Shown here one piece after another: positions 16,052-24,594 of a stretch of 64,000 bases of DNA. Source of the stretch: Christensenella sp964494645 (GTDB taxonomy: Bacteria; Bacillota; Clostridia; Christensenellales; Christensenellaceae). The notes beneath the pieces are model-generated. The model worked only from the letters and a program-made list of their open reading frames with translations, ran no database searches and was not told the DNA's origin. Position 1 is the stretch's first letter; each line of letters starts with the position of its first letter. The DNA is taken from NCBI GenBank assembly GCA_964494645.1, contig CAZBSH010000003.1, forward strand, positions 1 through 64,000. The letters are read 5' to 3'. Position numbers and translations under genes: made by a program.

Positions 16052-17321
16052 CACAAGCACCCCAATTATTGGTATATATCTCAATTTCCGGACTCACATT
16101 CCGCGCCAAAAAACGGAAAAAGAACCGAATTACATTCGCCTGTTCAATCGAACGGATAAATGAAATCGTCATTTTACCGTTTACCGAACACATACAGCAG
16201 TTGACCGGGCTTCTTTCCGTCGGATAGATCACAGCCTCCATCCGGTCAACCAGCGGTTTCATGTCGTCAGGCAATACTACCTGTCCAACATTTGACACCG
16301 TCATAGTCTTTACGTCCTCACTGAAAAACGCAAATACAAACCGCGTTCCAGCCTCCCGCATAAAACGCGGAACCCCTTGCACAATCGGGTTCTCCATCAC
16401 GCCGCAGCTTTCGGCCATCGCACTCTTCAGGCTGTCCTTTTCCGTCTTCTCCTTAAGTTGCGTCCTAACAATATCAAGGATCACTTCAAAAGTCAAATGT
16501 GCGCCGACGGGAACCGTAATATTGGCAATACTGAAAAAGTTACGCAATGTTTTCGACGGGAATATGCTGCGCAGGTTCACCGGCACAGAGAGAACAATAG
16601 GCTCTTCGTCGATCCCCTCGCGCACCTCCTCATGATAGATTGCATATGCTGCCAGCGCCGCCAGATATACGGTGATCGTGACACCATGCCTTTTTGCCTC
16701 CGCCTTGAGCGCATCAACCTTCACAACACCCTGCAGGACATTATGTCCATACGGTTCAAACACTGTTCCCTTTATTTTAAAAGCCACAGGTGCCTTTTTG
16801 ATTTTTTTCTTATGCTCCCGCTCGTGGTAACGCAAAAGCGCGTCCTCCGCTTCCTCCTCCGTTGGCATATCTTCCGGCAAAAGGACCGTTCCCTGCGGAT
16901 CTATCGCTTTTCCCTGCAATCTGAAATACGTGAATAGCAATGTCTTTAAAAACTCGATCGCGCCCGTCCCGTCCGAAAGCGCATGAAACATTTCAAGTGA
17001 TATCTTCTTTTCGTGATATAAAATACGGAACAAATATCCGTTGTTTTCCTTTTCCTCCAGTATACCGCACGGGAACTCTTCCTCACGCGCAATAAAAAAA
17101 GGAGCGTCTACTTGCTCAAACCTCTGGTCAAATGCGGTAGATACAAGCTTCACGGTAAACATCGGGAAACGCTTAAGCACAGCGTCCGCCGCCTGCTGCA
17201 AAGCCTGCGCGTCCACCTGCTCATACAAAACTGCCGCGATCCGGTAAATGGATGTATTCGTTTTTCGTGTCACGGACGGAAACAGGGTTGCCGCCGTATC
17301 CAATTTATAACCGCTGTCCAT
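16038..17321 (-). CDS. Condensation/alcohol-acetyltransferase-fold protein, copy 1
   Basis: About 427 residues with the fold shared by condensation domains, alcohol acetyltransferases and wax-ester synthases. The active-site motif is MFHALSDGTGAIEFLKTLLF (about residues 112-131): the catalytic His and the DG of HHxxxDG are kept, the first His is Phe. A later block, VPVNLRSIFPSKTLRNFFS, is characteristic. I start at ATG 17321, preceded by AAGGGGTATT. It overlaps the downstream zinc-ribbon membrane gene. The acyl donor and acceptor are unknown. The paralogue at 25735-27027 shares these blocks. Confidence 0.82.
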   Translation of the reverse strand: MDSGYKLDTAATLFPSVTRKTNTSIYRIAAVLYEQVDAQALQQAADAVLKRFPMFTVKLVSTAFDQRFEQVDAPFFIAREEEFPCGILEEKENNGYLFRILYHEKKISLEMFHALSDGTGAIEFLKTLLFTYFRLQGKAIDPQGTVLLPEDMPTEEEAEDALLRYHEREHKKKIKKAPVAFKIKGTVFEPYGHNVLQGVVKVDALKAEAKRHGVTITVYLAALAAYAIYHEEVREGIDEEPIVLSVPVNLRSIFPSKTLRNFFSIANITVPVGAHLTFEVILDIVRTQLKEKTEKDSLKSAMAESCGVMENPIVQGVPRFMREAGTRFVFAFFSEDVKTMTVSNVGQVVLPDDMKPLVDRMEAVIYPTERSPVNCCMCSVNGKMTISFIRSIEQANVIRFFFRFLARNVSPEIEIYTNNWGACDEKL

Positions 17322-17377
17322 AATACCCCTTTTTTCGATATGCTGCAGATATACCCGCACCATCGTTCGTTTTGAAA

Positions 17378-17404
17378 AACGAGAGAGGATCCTGATCCTC
17401 TCTC
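17378..17404 (-). terminator. Intrinsic terminator of the PadR-DUF4097 operon
   Basis: GAGAGAGGATC (17381-17391) pairs with GATCCTCTCTC (17394-17404). On the minus strand it is followed by GTTTTTC. It ends the padR-to-DUF4097 transcript upstream of the next unit. Confidence 0.75.
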
Positions 17405-17460
17405 ATTTTACCATACTCTGTTGCGCTGTCTGTAAAATTTTTCTTAAAATATCCTTAATT

Positions 17461-18462
17461 TTAACGATTGATAATATCAAGCGACCCCGAAACCGTATTT
17501 ACATTGATATCAATGCCGCCATTCCGGTATTCATCGTTTTTCATTGCAAAATCGTTTCGTGTTTCGCCGGACACCGTATCAAACGATAATTTAAATCCTT
17601 CATTGTCAGGCAGAATAATTTCCACCGCACCCGAAACCGTGTCTGCTGAAATTTTTTCCAGCTTATTTGCATTGCCGCACGCAAACCTCACACTGCCGCT
17701 TGTCGTGTTCGCCGACAACTTGCGGGCCGCTTCCGTAAAGACATCCACTGAGCCCGACGTGCTTGAAACAGCTGCTTCTAAAAGCGTCCCTTGCGCCGAG
17801 ATCGCACCGGAGACAGAATTTGCATAAAACGTATCTGTGACAATACCTCTTATCTCAATGTTCCCGCTCGTGCTGTTCGTTTTCATTTCATCGAACGTTC
17901 CGTCCACCACCGTAATCGCGCCGGAAGTAGTGTCAAAATTTCCACGAATTGCGCTCACTCCCTGTGTGCCGATCTCTCCGGATACCGTGCTCACATCCAA
18001 CATCCCGACATATTCCACAGGTATATACAACGTAATTTTGATATCCTTATGCTTACCCCAATTCGTAAAAATCGTTTGCTTTGCTCTGCCGCTTTGCATA
18101 AGCAATTCCCCGTCTTTCACGCCGTAGTGCATAATATCTTCTTTATCCATCTGCTGATTGCTTGTCTGTTCGGCACGGATCATCTTATCATCAGAAACAA
18201 CGACCTCCACGCGTTCGTCTACAAACTGCAGCGATATCCGCTTGATACCTGCCGCGTCCTTTTCAAAACTTGTGCTGGTCTGTGCGTCATCCGGCATCCG
18301 GTCAAAAAATCCGTTCAAGTTGATCCCTACATTGGAAAACGCGTTTGAAACGCCTGACCATGCGTTGTTCCACATCGTCCCACCGATAATGCCCCACACC
18401 AGGATAACGGCAAGGATCGCCGCGACCACTGCCCATATTATTATTTTGCCAATTTTACTCAT
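17461..18462 (-). CDS. DUF4097 family beta-helix envelope protein
   Basis: A 333-residue protein with one N-terminal transmembrane segment (about residues 5-30). A long array of short beta repeats follows, rich in TVSGE, TTSGAI, STSGN, SVSGA and NTVSGS turns spaced about 20 residues apart. This is the DUF4097 right-handed beta-solenoid. In Firmicutes it commonly ends operons that start with a PadR regulator and a HAAS-domain membrane protein, exactly as here. It probably faces outside the membrane. A role in envelope stress sensing is likely by context but unproven. Confidence 0.88.
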   Translation of the reverse strand: MSKIGKIIIWAVVAAILAVILVWGIIGGTMWNNAWSGVSNAFSNVGINLNGFFDRMPDDAQTSTSFEKDAAGIKRISLQFVDERVEVVVSDDKMIRAEQTSNQQMDKEDIMHYGVKDGELLMQSGRAKQTIFTNWGKHKDIKITLYIPVEYVGMLDVSTVSGEIGTQGVSAIRGNFDTTSGAITVVDGTFDEMKTNSTSGNIEIRGIVTDTFYANSVSGAISAQGTLLEAAVSSTSGSVDVFTEAARKLSANTTSGSVRFACGNANKLEKISADTVSGAVEIILPDNEGFKLSFDTVSGETRNDFAMKNDEYRNGGIDINVNTVSGSLDIINR

Positions 18463-18475
18463 AGCATTGCTCCTC

Positions 18476-18832
18476 TTATTTTATGTTGACCTTTACAATT
18501 TGCTGCACAGCCGCGCCAATCAGGAATATCACCCAACTAAACGCCCATGCCCCCGTGGTAAAGCTAATAACAAAATATAATACCACAATGATGATCCACA
18601 TCGCGCTCGTGTATGCCGAAACCTTATGTTCCCTTGTTTGTGCTTCCTGCTCGGTCACAAACGCCGCTTTCAATATTTGTTCCATCGCCGCCGCGATCAA
18701 AAATATGATCCAAGTGATGAACCAGGCATGCGTCGCAAAGCTGATCAAAAAATATACCGCCACCACGATCAGCCAAAACGCGCTTAAATATGCCTTGCGT
18801 TTCTCTGCTGCTTTTTGCTGCTGCTCATCCAT
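18476..18832 (-). CDS. Membrane protein with two copies of a 2-TM module
   Basis: A 118-residue protein built from two copies of one unit of about 45 residues. The first reads KAYLSAFWLIVVAVYFLISF then WFITWIIFLIAAAMEQILKA. The second reads SAYTSAMWIIIVVLYFVISF then WAFSWVIFLIGAAVQQIVKV. Each unit is a helical hairpin of two membrane segments. A third copy forms the C terminus of the neighbouring HAAS protein. It lies between that gene and the DUF4097 gene in the PadR operon. Function unknown; the repeats suggest an oligomeric membrane partner. Confidence 0.85.
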   Translation of the reverse strand: MDEQQQKAAEKRKAYLSAFWLIVVAVYFLISFATHAWFITWIIFLIAAAMEQILKAAFVTEQEAQTREHKVSAYTSAMWIIIVVLYFVISFTTGAWAFSWVIFLIGAAVQQIVKVNIK

Positions 18833-18847
18833 ACTATCGTCTCCTCC

Positions 18848-19489
18848 CTACTTTGTAGAGGCTTTGATGATCTGTTCTACCGCCGCTGCGATCAAGAATA
18901 TGATCCATGTGATATACCACGCCATCGTCAAAAAGCTCAGAATAAAGTAAAGCGCAACCACAAGCGACCAAAACGCGCCCAAATATGCCGAGCGTTTTTC
19001 ATTTTTCTTTTTGTTTTCTACCTGCCATTGCTTGAATTCTTCTACCATCGTATCATCCATTTTTTCGTATTTGGGCTTTAAGGAGCTATTATAGACAAGC
19101 AGCCCTGTCGCTATCGCGATCAACGCAAACATCAGCGTCAATCCGATAATTGGCTGTCCTGATGATCCCAATATGATGATCATCACCGGTGATAAAATAT
19201 ATAATACTACTGCGATTGCCACAAGCCTTGCCGATCTCCTGCGTTCTTCTTCCGCTTTGACCTGGTTCACCGGTCCATACTCGCTTGCGCTTGCGATCAG
19301 CTCATCTACATCGCCCACGCTGCCTTTCACAACCTCAAACGCTTCTGTTTCCGTCGCACCCGACTCGATCAGGTCATAATATTTTTCCTTCAAATTCATC
19401 AGTATCTCCTGACGCAGCTCGATCATCTTTTTTGATTTCGGCGCATCCGCGAACAGGTTTTCCACATACTGGCGCAAATTTTCTTCCAT
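18848..19489 (-). CDS. HAAS/permease-prefix-domain membrane protein
   Basis: About 213 residues. The N-terminal 80 residues are a helical HAAS-type signalling domain (EENLRQYVENLFADAPKSKK and EVVKGSVGDVDELIASASEY). Two membrane helices follow (about 95-140). The C terminus is a third copy of the 2-TM module also duplicated in the next gene (SAYLGAFWSLVVALYFILSF). I start at ATG 19489, which follows GGAGGATCGAATA; the ATG at 19504 overlaps that ribosome site. Such proteins sit with PadR regulators and probably act in envelope homeostasis. Confidence 0.85.
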   Translation of the reverse strand: MEENLRQYVENLFADAPKSKKMIELRQEILMNLKEKYYDLIESGATETEAFEVVKGSVGDVDELIASASEYGPVNQVKAEEERRRSARLVAIAVVLYILSPVMIIILGSSGQPIIGLTLMFALIAIATGLLVYNSSLKPKYEKMDDTMVEEFKQWQVENKKKNEKRSAYLGAFWSLVVALYFILSFLTMAWYITWIIFLIAAAVEQIIKASTK

Positions 19490-19529
19490 TATTCGATCCT
19501 CCATTATGATTCCTTCCTTATTTTTACCC

Positions 19530-19850
19530 CTAGATCAGGCTGTCGATCAATTTTTTTGTCTTTTCCCAGTCTTCCTGATTCGTCTGATAAAGCGCCCTGC
19601 CAAGCGGTGTTACGCGATAATATCTCCTGCGCGCGCCCGTCGTCTCGTCTCCCCAATACGATTCTATCATACCTGCGTTCTCCAGCCTGCGGAATGCGGA
19701 GTACAACGTTGCTTCTTTTAATTCGTATTCCCCCATGGTCGTCTGCTGTATCGATTTATTGATCTCATATCCATAGCTGTCCTTTTTTAAAAGCTGTGCC
19801 AATATGATCGTCTCCGTATGTCCACGGATCAAATCTGATGTTAAAGACAT
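19530..19850 (-). CDS. PadR family transcriptional regulator
   Basis: A 106-residue PadR-type winged-helix regulator. It has the usual ILAQLLKKDSYGYEINKSIQ helix and the wing region ATLYSAFRRLENAGMIESYW, ending in a short C-terminal helix (subfamily 2). It is the first gene of the operon padR-HAAS-2TM-DUF4097, and a regulator of this class normally represses its own operon. A consensus promoter lies directly upstream with an inverted repeat over its -35 region. Confidence 0.93.
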   Translation of the reverse strand: MSLTSDLIRGHTETIILAQLLKKDSYGYEINKSIQQTTMGEYELKEATLYSAFRRLENAGMIESYWGDETTGARRRYYRVTPLGRALYQTNQEDWEKTKKLIDSLI

Positions 19851-19904
19851 TTTTTTCTCCTCCCTTCACGTAGCTTCCATAAAATATCTCGCTTTTCAAT
19901 TTAC

Positions 19905-19941
19905 ATTATATATACACATACCTCGCCTGTCAATGTATATT
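19905..19941 (-). promoter_or_regulatory. Consensus sigma-A promoter of the PadR operon with candidate operator
   Basis: On the minus strand TTGACA (19928-19933) is separated by exactly 17 bp from TATAAT (19905-19910), a perfect consensus promoter. An inverted repeat, ATATACAT-N13-ATGTGTAT (7 of 8 arm positions match), spans the -35 hexamer and spacer. Such a strong promoter needs repression, which suits PadR autoregulation. The operator call is tentative. Confidence 0.72.
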
Positions 19942-20013
19942 TTTAAAAAATATATCCCGCTTCACTTGACAATTAATTTTCCCTATATTACGATATTCTT
20001 TCGGACTTATTGT

Positions 20014-20019
20014 TATACT
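20014..20019 (+). promoter_or_regulatory. Extended -10 promoter for the MFS gene
   Basis: TGT followed by TATACT at 20014-20019 is an extended -10 element lying about 40 bp before the ATG at 20060. A TTGACA at 19966-19971 lies too far upstream to be its -35. Confidence 0.4.
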
Positions 20020-20059
20020 AATAAGAATACCGCGGCAAAATATAAAGGAGATAGAACCT

Positions 20060-21316
20060 ATGACTGACGCATCTGCAACAAAAAAAGACATAAACATGCC
20101 AGATCCGAAGTACAATGGCTGGTTGGGAAAAGTTATACTGTTTCTGTCCGGTCAGACCGTTTCCCTCTTTGGTTCGTCCCTCGTACAGTTTGCAATTGTC
20201 TGGTATATTACGCTATCCACTCAGTCGGGCAGTATCATGACAATCGCATCTATCTGTGCCTTTGCGCCGCAAGTCGTTATCGCTTTCTTTTCCGGCGTAT
20301 GGGCCGACCGCTATAACCGCCGATTTCTGATCATCGGTGCAGACGCCATGGTTGCGAGCGCGACTTTTATTCTTGCGATCTTTTTTTTGACCGGTCATGA
20401 CGACCTATGGATGATCTTTTTGGTATCCGCAATACGTTCTGTCGGTCAGGGAATACAAACGCCGGCTGTCAACGCTTTCCTGCCCCAGATTGTTCCACAG
20501 GAAAAGCTCACGCGCGTCGGCGGCATCAACGGCAGCCTGCAATCTGTGATGTTTATCCTCTCCCCCGCGGCCGCAGGCGCGCTGCTCTCTTTCACTGAGC
20601 TTGAATATACGTTTTTTATCGATGTCGGTACTGCCGCCATCGCGATCGTTATTATGTTCTTTTTGAAGGTCCCTGCTCATGAAAAGGCACTGCTCAAGCA
20701 AAAGGGTGGCTATTTTGATGACCTAAAGGCCGGACTTAAATATGTCTTGGGAAGCGGTTTCTTCCGCTCATACTTCATTTTCTATGCCTTGTTCTTTATC
20801 CTCATCGTCCCCGCCGCGCAACTGACTCCGCTTATGGTTTCTCGTACATTCGGTGACGAATATTGGCGGCTTTCCGCCACAGAAATCCTTTTTTCGGCAG
20901 GCGGCGTAATCGGCGGTATTATCATTTCGATATGGGGCGGTTTCAAAAACCGTATGCACTCCATCGCGCTTTGCTGTATCCTGTTTGGTGTGCTTACTGC
21001 GTTGGTGGGTGTCGTCCCCGGATTTTTTGCGTTCCTTGTCCTCATGTTTTTCACAGGAAGTACCGTTCCCTTGTTTACGACCCCTTCTATGGTCTTATTG
21101 CAGGAGCAGGTCGATCCAAATATGCAGGGGCGTGTGTTCAGTCTGACACAAATCGTAATGACAGCCATGATGCCTATCGGAATGGCTCTTTTTGGACCGC
21201 TTGCAGATCAGGTGCGTATTGAGACGTTGATGGTCATAACAGGCATCTGCGGCGCGATCGTAGGTGTACTGATATTTTTTAACAAACACTTTAAGCACGG
21301 GCTGATTACCGAATAA
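20060..21316 (+). CDS. MFS transporter, macrolide-efflux-like (MFS_3 family)
   Basis: A 418-residue transporter with 12 predicted membrane segments. It has the MFS motif A variant FFSGVWADRYNRRFLIIGAD (about residues 75-94) and the FLPQIVPQEKLTRVGGIN loop common in MefA/enterobactin-exporter-like proteins. It is likely a proton-driven exporter of a drug or metabolite. ATAAAGGAGATAGAACCT precedes the ATG. It is followed after 52 bp by a FUSC-type exporter gene and then a methyltransferase gene, so the three may be coexpressed. Confidence 0.9.
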   Translation: MTDASATKKDINMPDPKYNGWLGKVILFLSGQTVSLFGSSLVQFAIVWYITLSTQSGSIMTIASICAFAPQVVIAFFSGVWADRYNRRFLIIGADAMVASATFILAIFFLTGHDDLWMIFLVSAIRSVGQGIQTPAVNAFLPQIVPQEKLTRVGGINGSLQSVMFILSPAAAGALLSFTELEYTFFIDVGTAAIAIVIMFFLKVPAHEKALLKQKGGYFDDLKAGLKYVLGSGFFRSYFIFYALFFILIVPAAQLTPLMVSRTFGDEYWRLSATEILFSAGGVIGGIIISIWGGFKNRMHSIALCCILFGVLTALVGVVPGFFAFLVLMFFTGSTVPLFTTPSMVLLQEQVDPNMQGRVFSLTQIVMTAMMPIGMALFGPLADQVRIETLMVITGICGAIVGVLIFFNKHFKHGLITE

Positions 21317-21368
21317 GTTTCCCGTTTAAAAATATCGGAAACATTCTAACATAAGGAGTACCCTTTTT

Positions 21369-21881
21369 ATGGATTTCAGCTACCGCCTTGGATATCGGGC
21401 AATAAAAACAGCAATCGCAGTCTTTGTCTGCCTGCTGTTCGGTTATCTTCTTAACCGAACGGCAGCCTTTGCGGTCATCGCCGCCATCCTGTGTATCCAG
21501 CCCACCTACGATAAATCGAAACATACCGGGCTGCACCGCATTCTGGGTACGATCATTGGTTCGCTGTTCAGCTTTATTCCTCTCGAGCTTGCCACAATCA
21601 TCCCTCAGTATGCTGAATACTGGTTTTTACTGATTTTGCCGCTGCTTATCCTTGCGTTGATCTTTTTGTGTAACATCCTCGGCATCAAGGACTCCGTCGG
21701 TCCAAGCTGCATCATTTTTATGGCTATCGTTCTTCTACATGCAGGTAACACGCTCGACACGCTTCCCTATGTGCTGACGCGTACAGCTGAAACTGTCGCA
21801 GGTGTACTGATCGCTTTGCCCATCAATCGTTTTCTGTTCAATCCAAAGGAGCTGCCCCCCGCAGATGAAGATGATGTTTAA
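21369..21881 (+). CDS. FUSC/ArAE family membrane protein
   Basis: A 170-residue protein with about six membrane segments and the GLHRILGTIIGSLFSFI block typical of aromatic-acid-exporter (FUSC, ArAE_1) domains. It ends in a short acidic tail (PPADEDDV). It lacks the long cytoplasmic domain of larger exporters, so it corresponds to the short Firmicute form. ATAAGGAGTACCC precedes the ATG. Substrate unknown. Confidence 0.85.
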   Translation: MDFSYRLGYRAIKTAIAVFVCLLFGYLLNRTAAFAVIAAILCIQPTYDKSKHTGLHRILGTIIGSLFSFIPLELATIIPQYAEYWFLLILPLLILALIFLCNILGIKDSVGPSCIIFMAIVLLHAGNTLDTLPYVLTRTAETVAGVLIALPINRFLFNPKELPPADEDDV

Positions 21882-21932
21882 TATGACCTGTGGTATAATA
21901 ACAACAAAATAAGAAAGGATAGAATTCACTGT

Positions 21933-22667
21933 ATGAAAGAAAATAAATATGACGAACAAACCTTTTTTGAAAAATACTCCCAGATGGATCGCTCCGTAAA
22001 GGGTCTCGCGGGCGCGGGAGAATGGCATATCCTAAAGACGATGCTCCCTGATTTTAAAGACAAACGCGTCCTTGATTTAGGCTGTGGATTTGGCTGGCAT
22101 TGCGAATACGCGATTGAGCACGGAGCTAAATCCGCAGTGGGCATCGATATCTCTGAAAAAATGCTTGAGCAAGCACGACGACGCAACAATTCTAAGCAAA
22201 TCGAATACATTTGTGCGCCCATCGAGGATGTGGACTTCCCCTGCTGCTACTTCGATATCGTCCTCAGTTCCCTTGCGTTCCATTATCTGGAATCTTTTGA
22301 AGAAATCTGCAGCAAGGTTGCTTCCTATCTTGCCCCGGGCGGCGCGTTTGTTTTTTCTGTAGAGCACCCCATATTCACTGCCTACGGAACGGAAGACTGG
22401 TACTACGACGAAAACGGCAATATCCTGCACTGGCCTGTTGACCGCTATTTCGATGAGGGCAAACGAGACTCCTTATTCTTGGGTGAGCAGGTTGTAAAAT
22501 ATCATAAGACGCTTACCACCTACCTAAACACGCTACTCACTGCGGGATTCGTGATTACCGGTATCATTGAGCCGCAACCAAGCGAGGATATGCTTGATAC
22601 CGTACCGGGTATGCGCGACGAGCTGCGCCGCCCGATGATGCTCCTTGTTTCGGCAGAGAAAAAATAA
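21933..22667 (+). CDS. Class I SAM-dependent methyltransferase
   Basis: A 244-residue methyltransferase with the SAM-binding motif RVLDLGCGFGWHCEYAIEHG (about residues 45-64) and an acidic second strand, AVGIDISEKMLEQAR. The FDIVLSSLAFHYLESFEEIC segment is the usual motif IV region. The substrate is unknown; small-molecule methyltransferases of this type are common in Firmicutes. It may have its own promoter (TGG-TATAAT at 21894-21899, an extended -10). A palindromic terminator shared with the SRP RNA follows. Confidence 0.9.
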   Translation: MKENKYDEQTFFEKYSQMDRSVKGLAGAGEWHILKTMLPDFKDKRVLDLGCGFGWHCEYAIEHGAKSAVGIDISEKMLEQARRRNNSKQIEYICAPIEDVDFPCCYFDIVLSSLAFHYLESFEEICSKVASYLAPGGAFVFSVEHPIFTAYGTEDWYYDENGNILHWPVDRYFDEGKRDSLFLGEQVVKYHKTLTTYLNTLLTAGFVITGIIEPQPSEDMLDTVPGMRDELRRPMMLLVSAEKK

Positions 22668-22680
22668 TATAACGATACAA

Positions 22681-22709
22681 AAAGACGAGGGATATCCCTC
22701 GTCTTTTTT
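22681..22709. terminator. Palindromic terminator shared by methyltransferase gene and SRP RNA
   Basis: AAAGACGAGGGATATCCCTCGTCTTT at 22681-22706 is fully palindromic and has T runs on both strands. It ends the plus-strand methyltransferase gene and the minus-strand SRP RNA, whose 3' end is about 10 nt away. Confidence 0.92.
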
Positions 22710-22718
22710 AAATTAGAA

Positions 22719-22987
22719 GCCGTACACCGCGCTTCGAATCCACCCTCATGAGAGGAAATCACATCGTTGACTCAGAACAGGCACGCCTGCGGCACACGCG
22801 GCAATTTGCTTACTGCTGCTTCCGTCAGGACCTGACAGGGTTCACAACGCAGCGTTGCACAGGACCCATCCATCAACATCAAACAATGTGCTCCATACCT
22901 TACGAGAGGAACCCTCAGCGCGGAATTCAACCCCGCTATAGCGGCTTGCGGGTTACAGGACACCGCTAACTCCCCATCTAGTACGGC
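22719..22987 (-). ncRNA. ffs: Signal recognition particle RNA, large bacterial type with Alu domain
   Basis: About 269 nt. The termini pair (GCCGTAC at the 5' end with GTACGGC at the 3' end). The SRP apical-loop region is recognisable on the minus strand: GTCAGGTCCTGACGGAAGCA followed by GCAGTAAGC, facing TGTGCCGCAGGCGTGCCTG. The 5' part (GGGGAGTTAGCGGTGTCCTG then TAACCCGCAAGCCGCTATAG) matches the Alu domain of Bacillus-type SRP RNA. The core binds Ffh and directs membrane-protein targeting. The large form supports a Firmicute host. Upstream of it on the minus strand lies purA. Confidence 0.92.
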
Positions 22988-23008
22988 AAACTTGATAACT
23001 ACTTACAT

Positions 23009-24286
23009 TCACAGCCCGCGAAAAATACATTCCTCACGTCCGGCGCCCACACCGATCATCTTGACCGGTACGCCGGTATGCTGCTCAATGAACTCCACAT
23101 ACTTTCTCGCCGCATCCGGCAAGTCCTCATACTTGCGTATGTGCGATAAGTCAGACGTCCATCCTTCAAATTCCTTATAAACCGGCTTTGCTTTTGCAAG
23201 CGTCTCGAGCGATGCCGGATAAGTATTTACTATTTTACCATCAATGTCATACCCAGTGCAAACAAAAACTTTAGAAAATCCGCCGAGCGTATCCATACGC
23301 GACAGCGCAAACCCGGTAATACCGCTTGTTTTCGCCGCAAAATCAACAATTACAAGATCCAGCCATCCGCAACGGCGCGGTCGACCTGTCACCGTTCCGA
23401 ACTCGTTTCCTTTTTTGCGGATCTCCTCTCCCGTCGCATCATGCAGTTCCGTCACAAACGGTCCTTCACCCACACGCGTCGTATATGCCTTAACAACGCC
23501 GATCACTTCTGTAATCACCTGCGGTCCCACGCCCGCGCCCGATCCTACGCCCCCTGTATTGGGATGCGAAGAGGTAACATAAGGATATGTCCCGAAATCT
23601 ATATCGAGAAGCATGCCCTGCGCTCCTTCAAAAAGCAATGTTTTGCCTGCATCGTGATACTCATGCAGCAGCGAAACAGTGTCGCACACAAATGGCTTAA
23701 AATATCTGGCGTGCGCACGGCATTCTTCCAGAATTTCTTCATAATTCAACGGATCACCGCCATATACCTTGGTAATGATCTCGTTTTTATCTTCCACACA
23801 CTTTTTTAACTTTTGCGGAAACGTTTCTTCGTCCATCAGATCGCACATACGCAGACCTACGCGTCCGGTTTTATCCATATAACAAGGTCCGATGCCGTTT
23901 CCCGTCGTACCGATCTTGAAATCGCCCAGCTTTCTTTCATTCAGCTCATCAAGTACTCTATGATATGGCATAATCAGGTGCGCTCTGTCACTGATATACA
24001 GATTGTCCACCGAAACGCCGCGCTCCTCCAAATACTCGATTTCCGTTTTGAGCGCCTTCGGGTCCACGACCACGCCATTGGCGATCACGCACGGCTTTCC
24101 CTTGGAAAGAATACCCGATGGGATCAGGCGCAGCTTATACGTTACACCGTCTGCGACAACGGTATGTCCCGCATTGTTCCCCCCTTGATAGCGCACCACC
24201 ATGTCCGCTTTAGAAGCGAGATAATCTACAAATCTTCCTTTTCCCTCGTCGCCCCACTGAGCGCCGAAAACTACGATACCGGCCAT
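23009..24286 (-). CDS. purA: Adenylosuccinate synthetase
   Basis: A 425-residue enzyme that joins IMP and aspartate using GTP in AMP synthesis. The N terminus has the GTP-binding loop FGAQWGDEGKGRFVDYLA (residues 7-24) and the RYQGGNNAGHTVV block. GTGNGIGPCYMDKTGRVG and the switch region TRVGEGPFVTEL are also present. Full length for the family. The gene stands alone, with its own promoter and the SRP RNA gene following. Confidence 0.97.
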   Translation of the reverse strand: MAGIVVFGAQWGDEGKGRFVDYLASKADMVVRYQGGNNAGHTVVADGVTYKLRLIPSGILSKGKPCVIANGVVVDPKALKTEIEYLEERGVSVDNLYISDRAHLIMPYHRVLDELNERKLGDFKIGTTGNGIGPCYMDKTGRVGLRMCDLMDEETFPQKLKKCVEDKNEIITKVYGGDPLNYEEILEECRAHARYFKPFVCDTVSLLHEYHDAGKTLLFEGAQGMLLDIDFGTYPYVTSSHPNTGGVGSGAGVGPQVITEVIGVVKAYTTRVGEGPFVTELHDATGEEIRKKGNEFGTVTGRPRRCGWLDLVIVDFAAKTSGITGFALSRMDTLGGFSKVFVCTGYDIDGKIVNTYPASLETLAKAKPVYKEFEGWTSDLSHIRKYEDLPDAARKYVEFIEQHTGVPVKMIGVGAGREECIFRGL

Positions 24287-24401
24287 TTCAGATCACTCCT
24301 GTCTGATTTAGAATTTATAGGCAGCGCCTATGGCGCCAAACCTTTCAAAAAACAAAAAATACCGCCGGGAACATAACGCCCCCTTTGCGATATCCTATCT
24401 T

Positions 24402-24431
24402 AGTTTAACAAAAAAAACAGGCATGCGTCAA
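24402..24431 (-). promoter_or_regulatory. Promoter of purA
   Basis: On the minus strand TTGACG (24426-24431), an 18-bp spacer and TAAACT (24402-24407). It gives a leader of about 110 nt before the purA start. No guanine-type riboswitch core was recognised in that leader. Confidence 0.5.
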
Positions 24432-24478
24432 CTTTTTTTCACTCATCTGTCTTTTTTATTCCTGCCGCTGATTCACAG

Positions 24479-24507
24479 TTGCATTTTTGCCGCATAAATA
24501 CTATGAT
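24479..24507 (+). promoter_or_regulatory. Promoter of the small lipoprotein gene
   Basis: TTGCAT (24479-24484), 17 bp and TATGAT (24502-24507). Predicted transcription starts near 24514, about 80 nt before the lipoprotein ATG. The rest of the 308-bp gap between purA and this gene holds only the purA promoter. Confidence 0.55.
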
Positions 24508-24594
24508 ATCAATAGAATAAAACATACAGTATGCCGCTATTTTGCGCACCGGTATTTATCCTGTTCATTTGTGCGGCGGACGAAAGGGGCTTTC

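Noticed and set aside
22748..22969. Open frames on both strands within 22748-22969
   Set aside because: They lie wholly within the SRP RNA gene, which explains the sequence.
24287..24401. A purine riboswitch in the purA leader
   Set aside because: No conserved purine-riboswitch core could be found in the roughly 110-nt leader; only short hairpins are seen.
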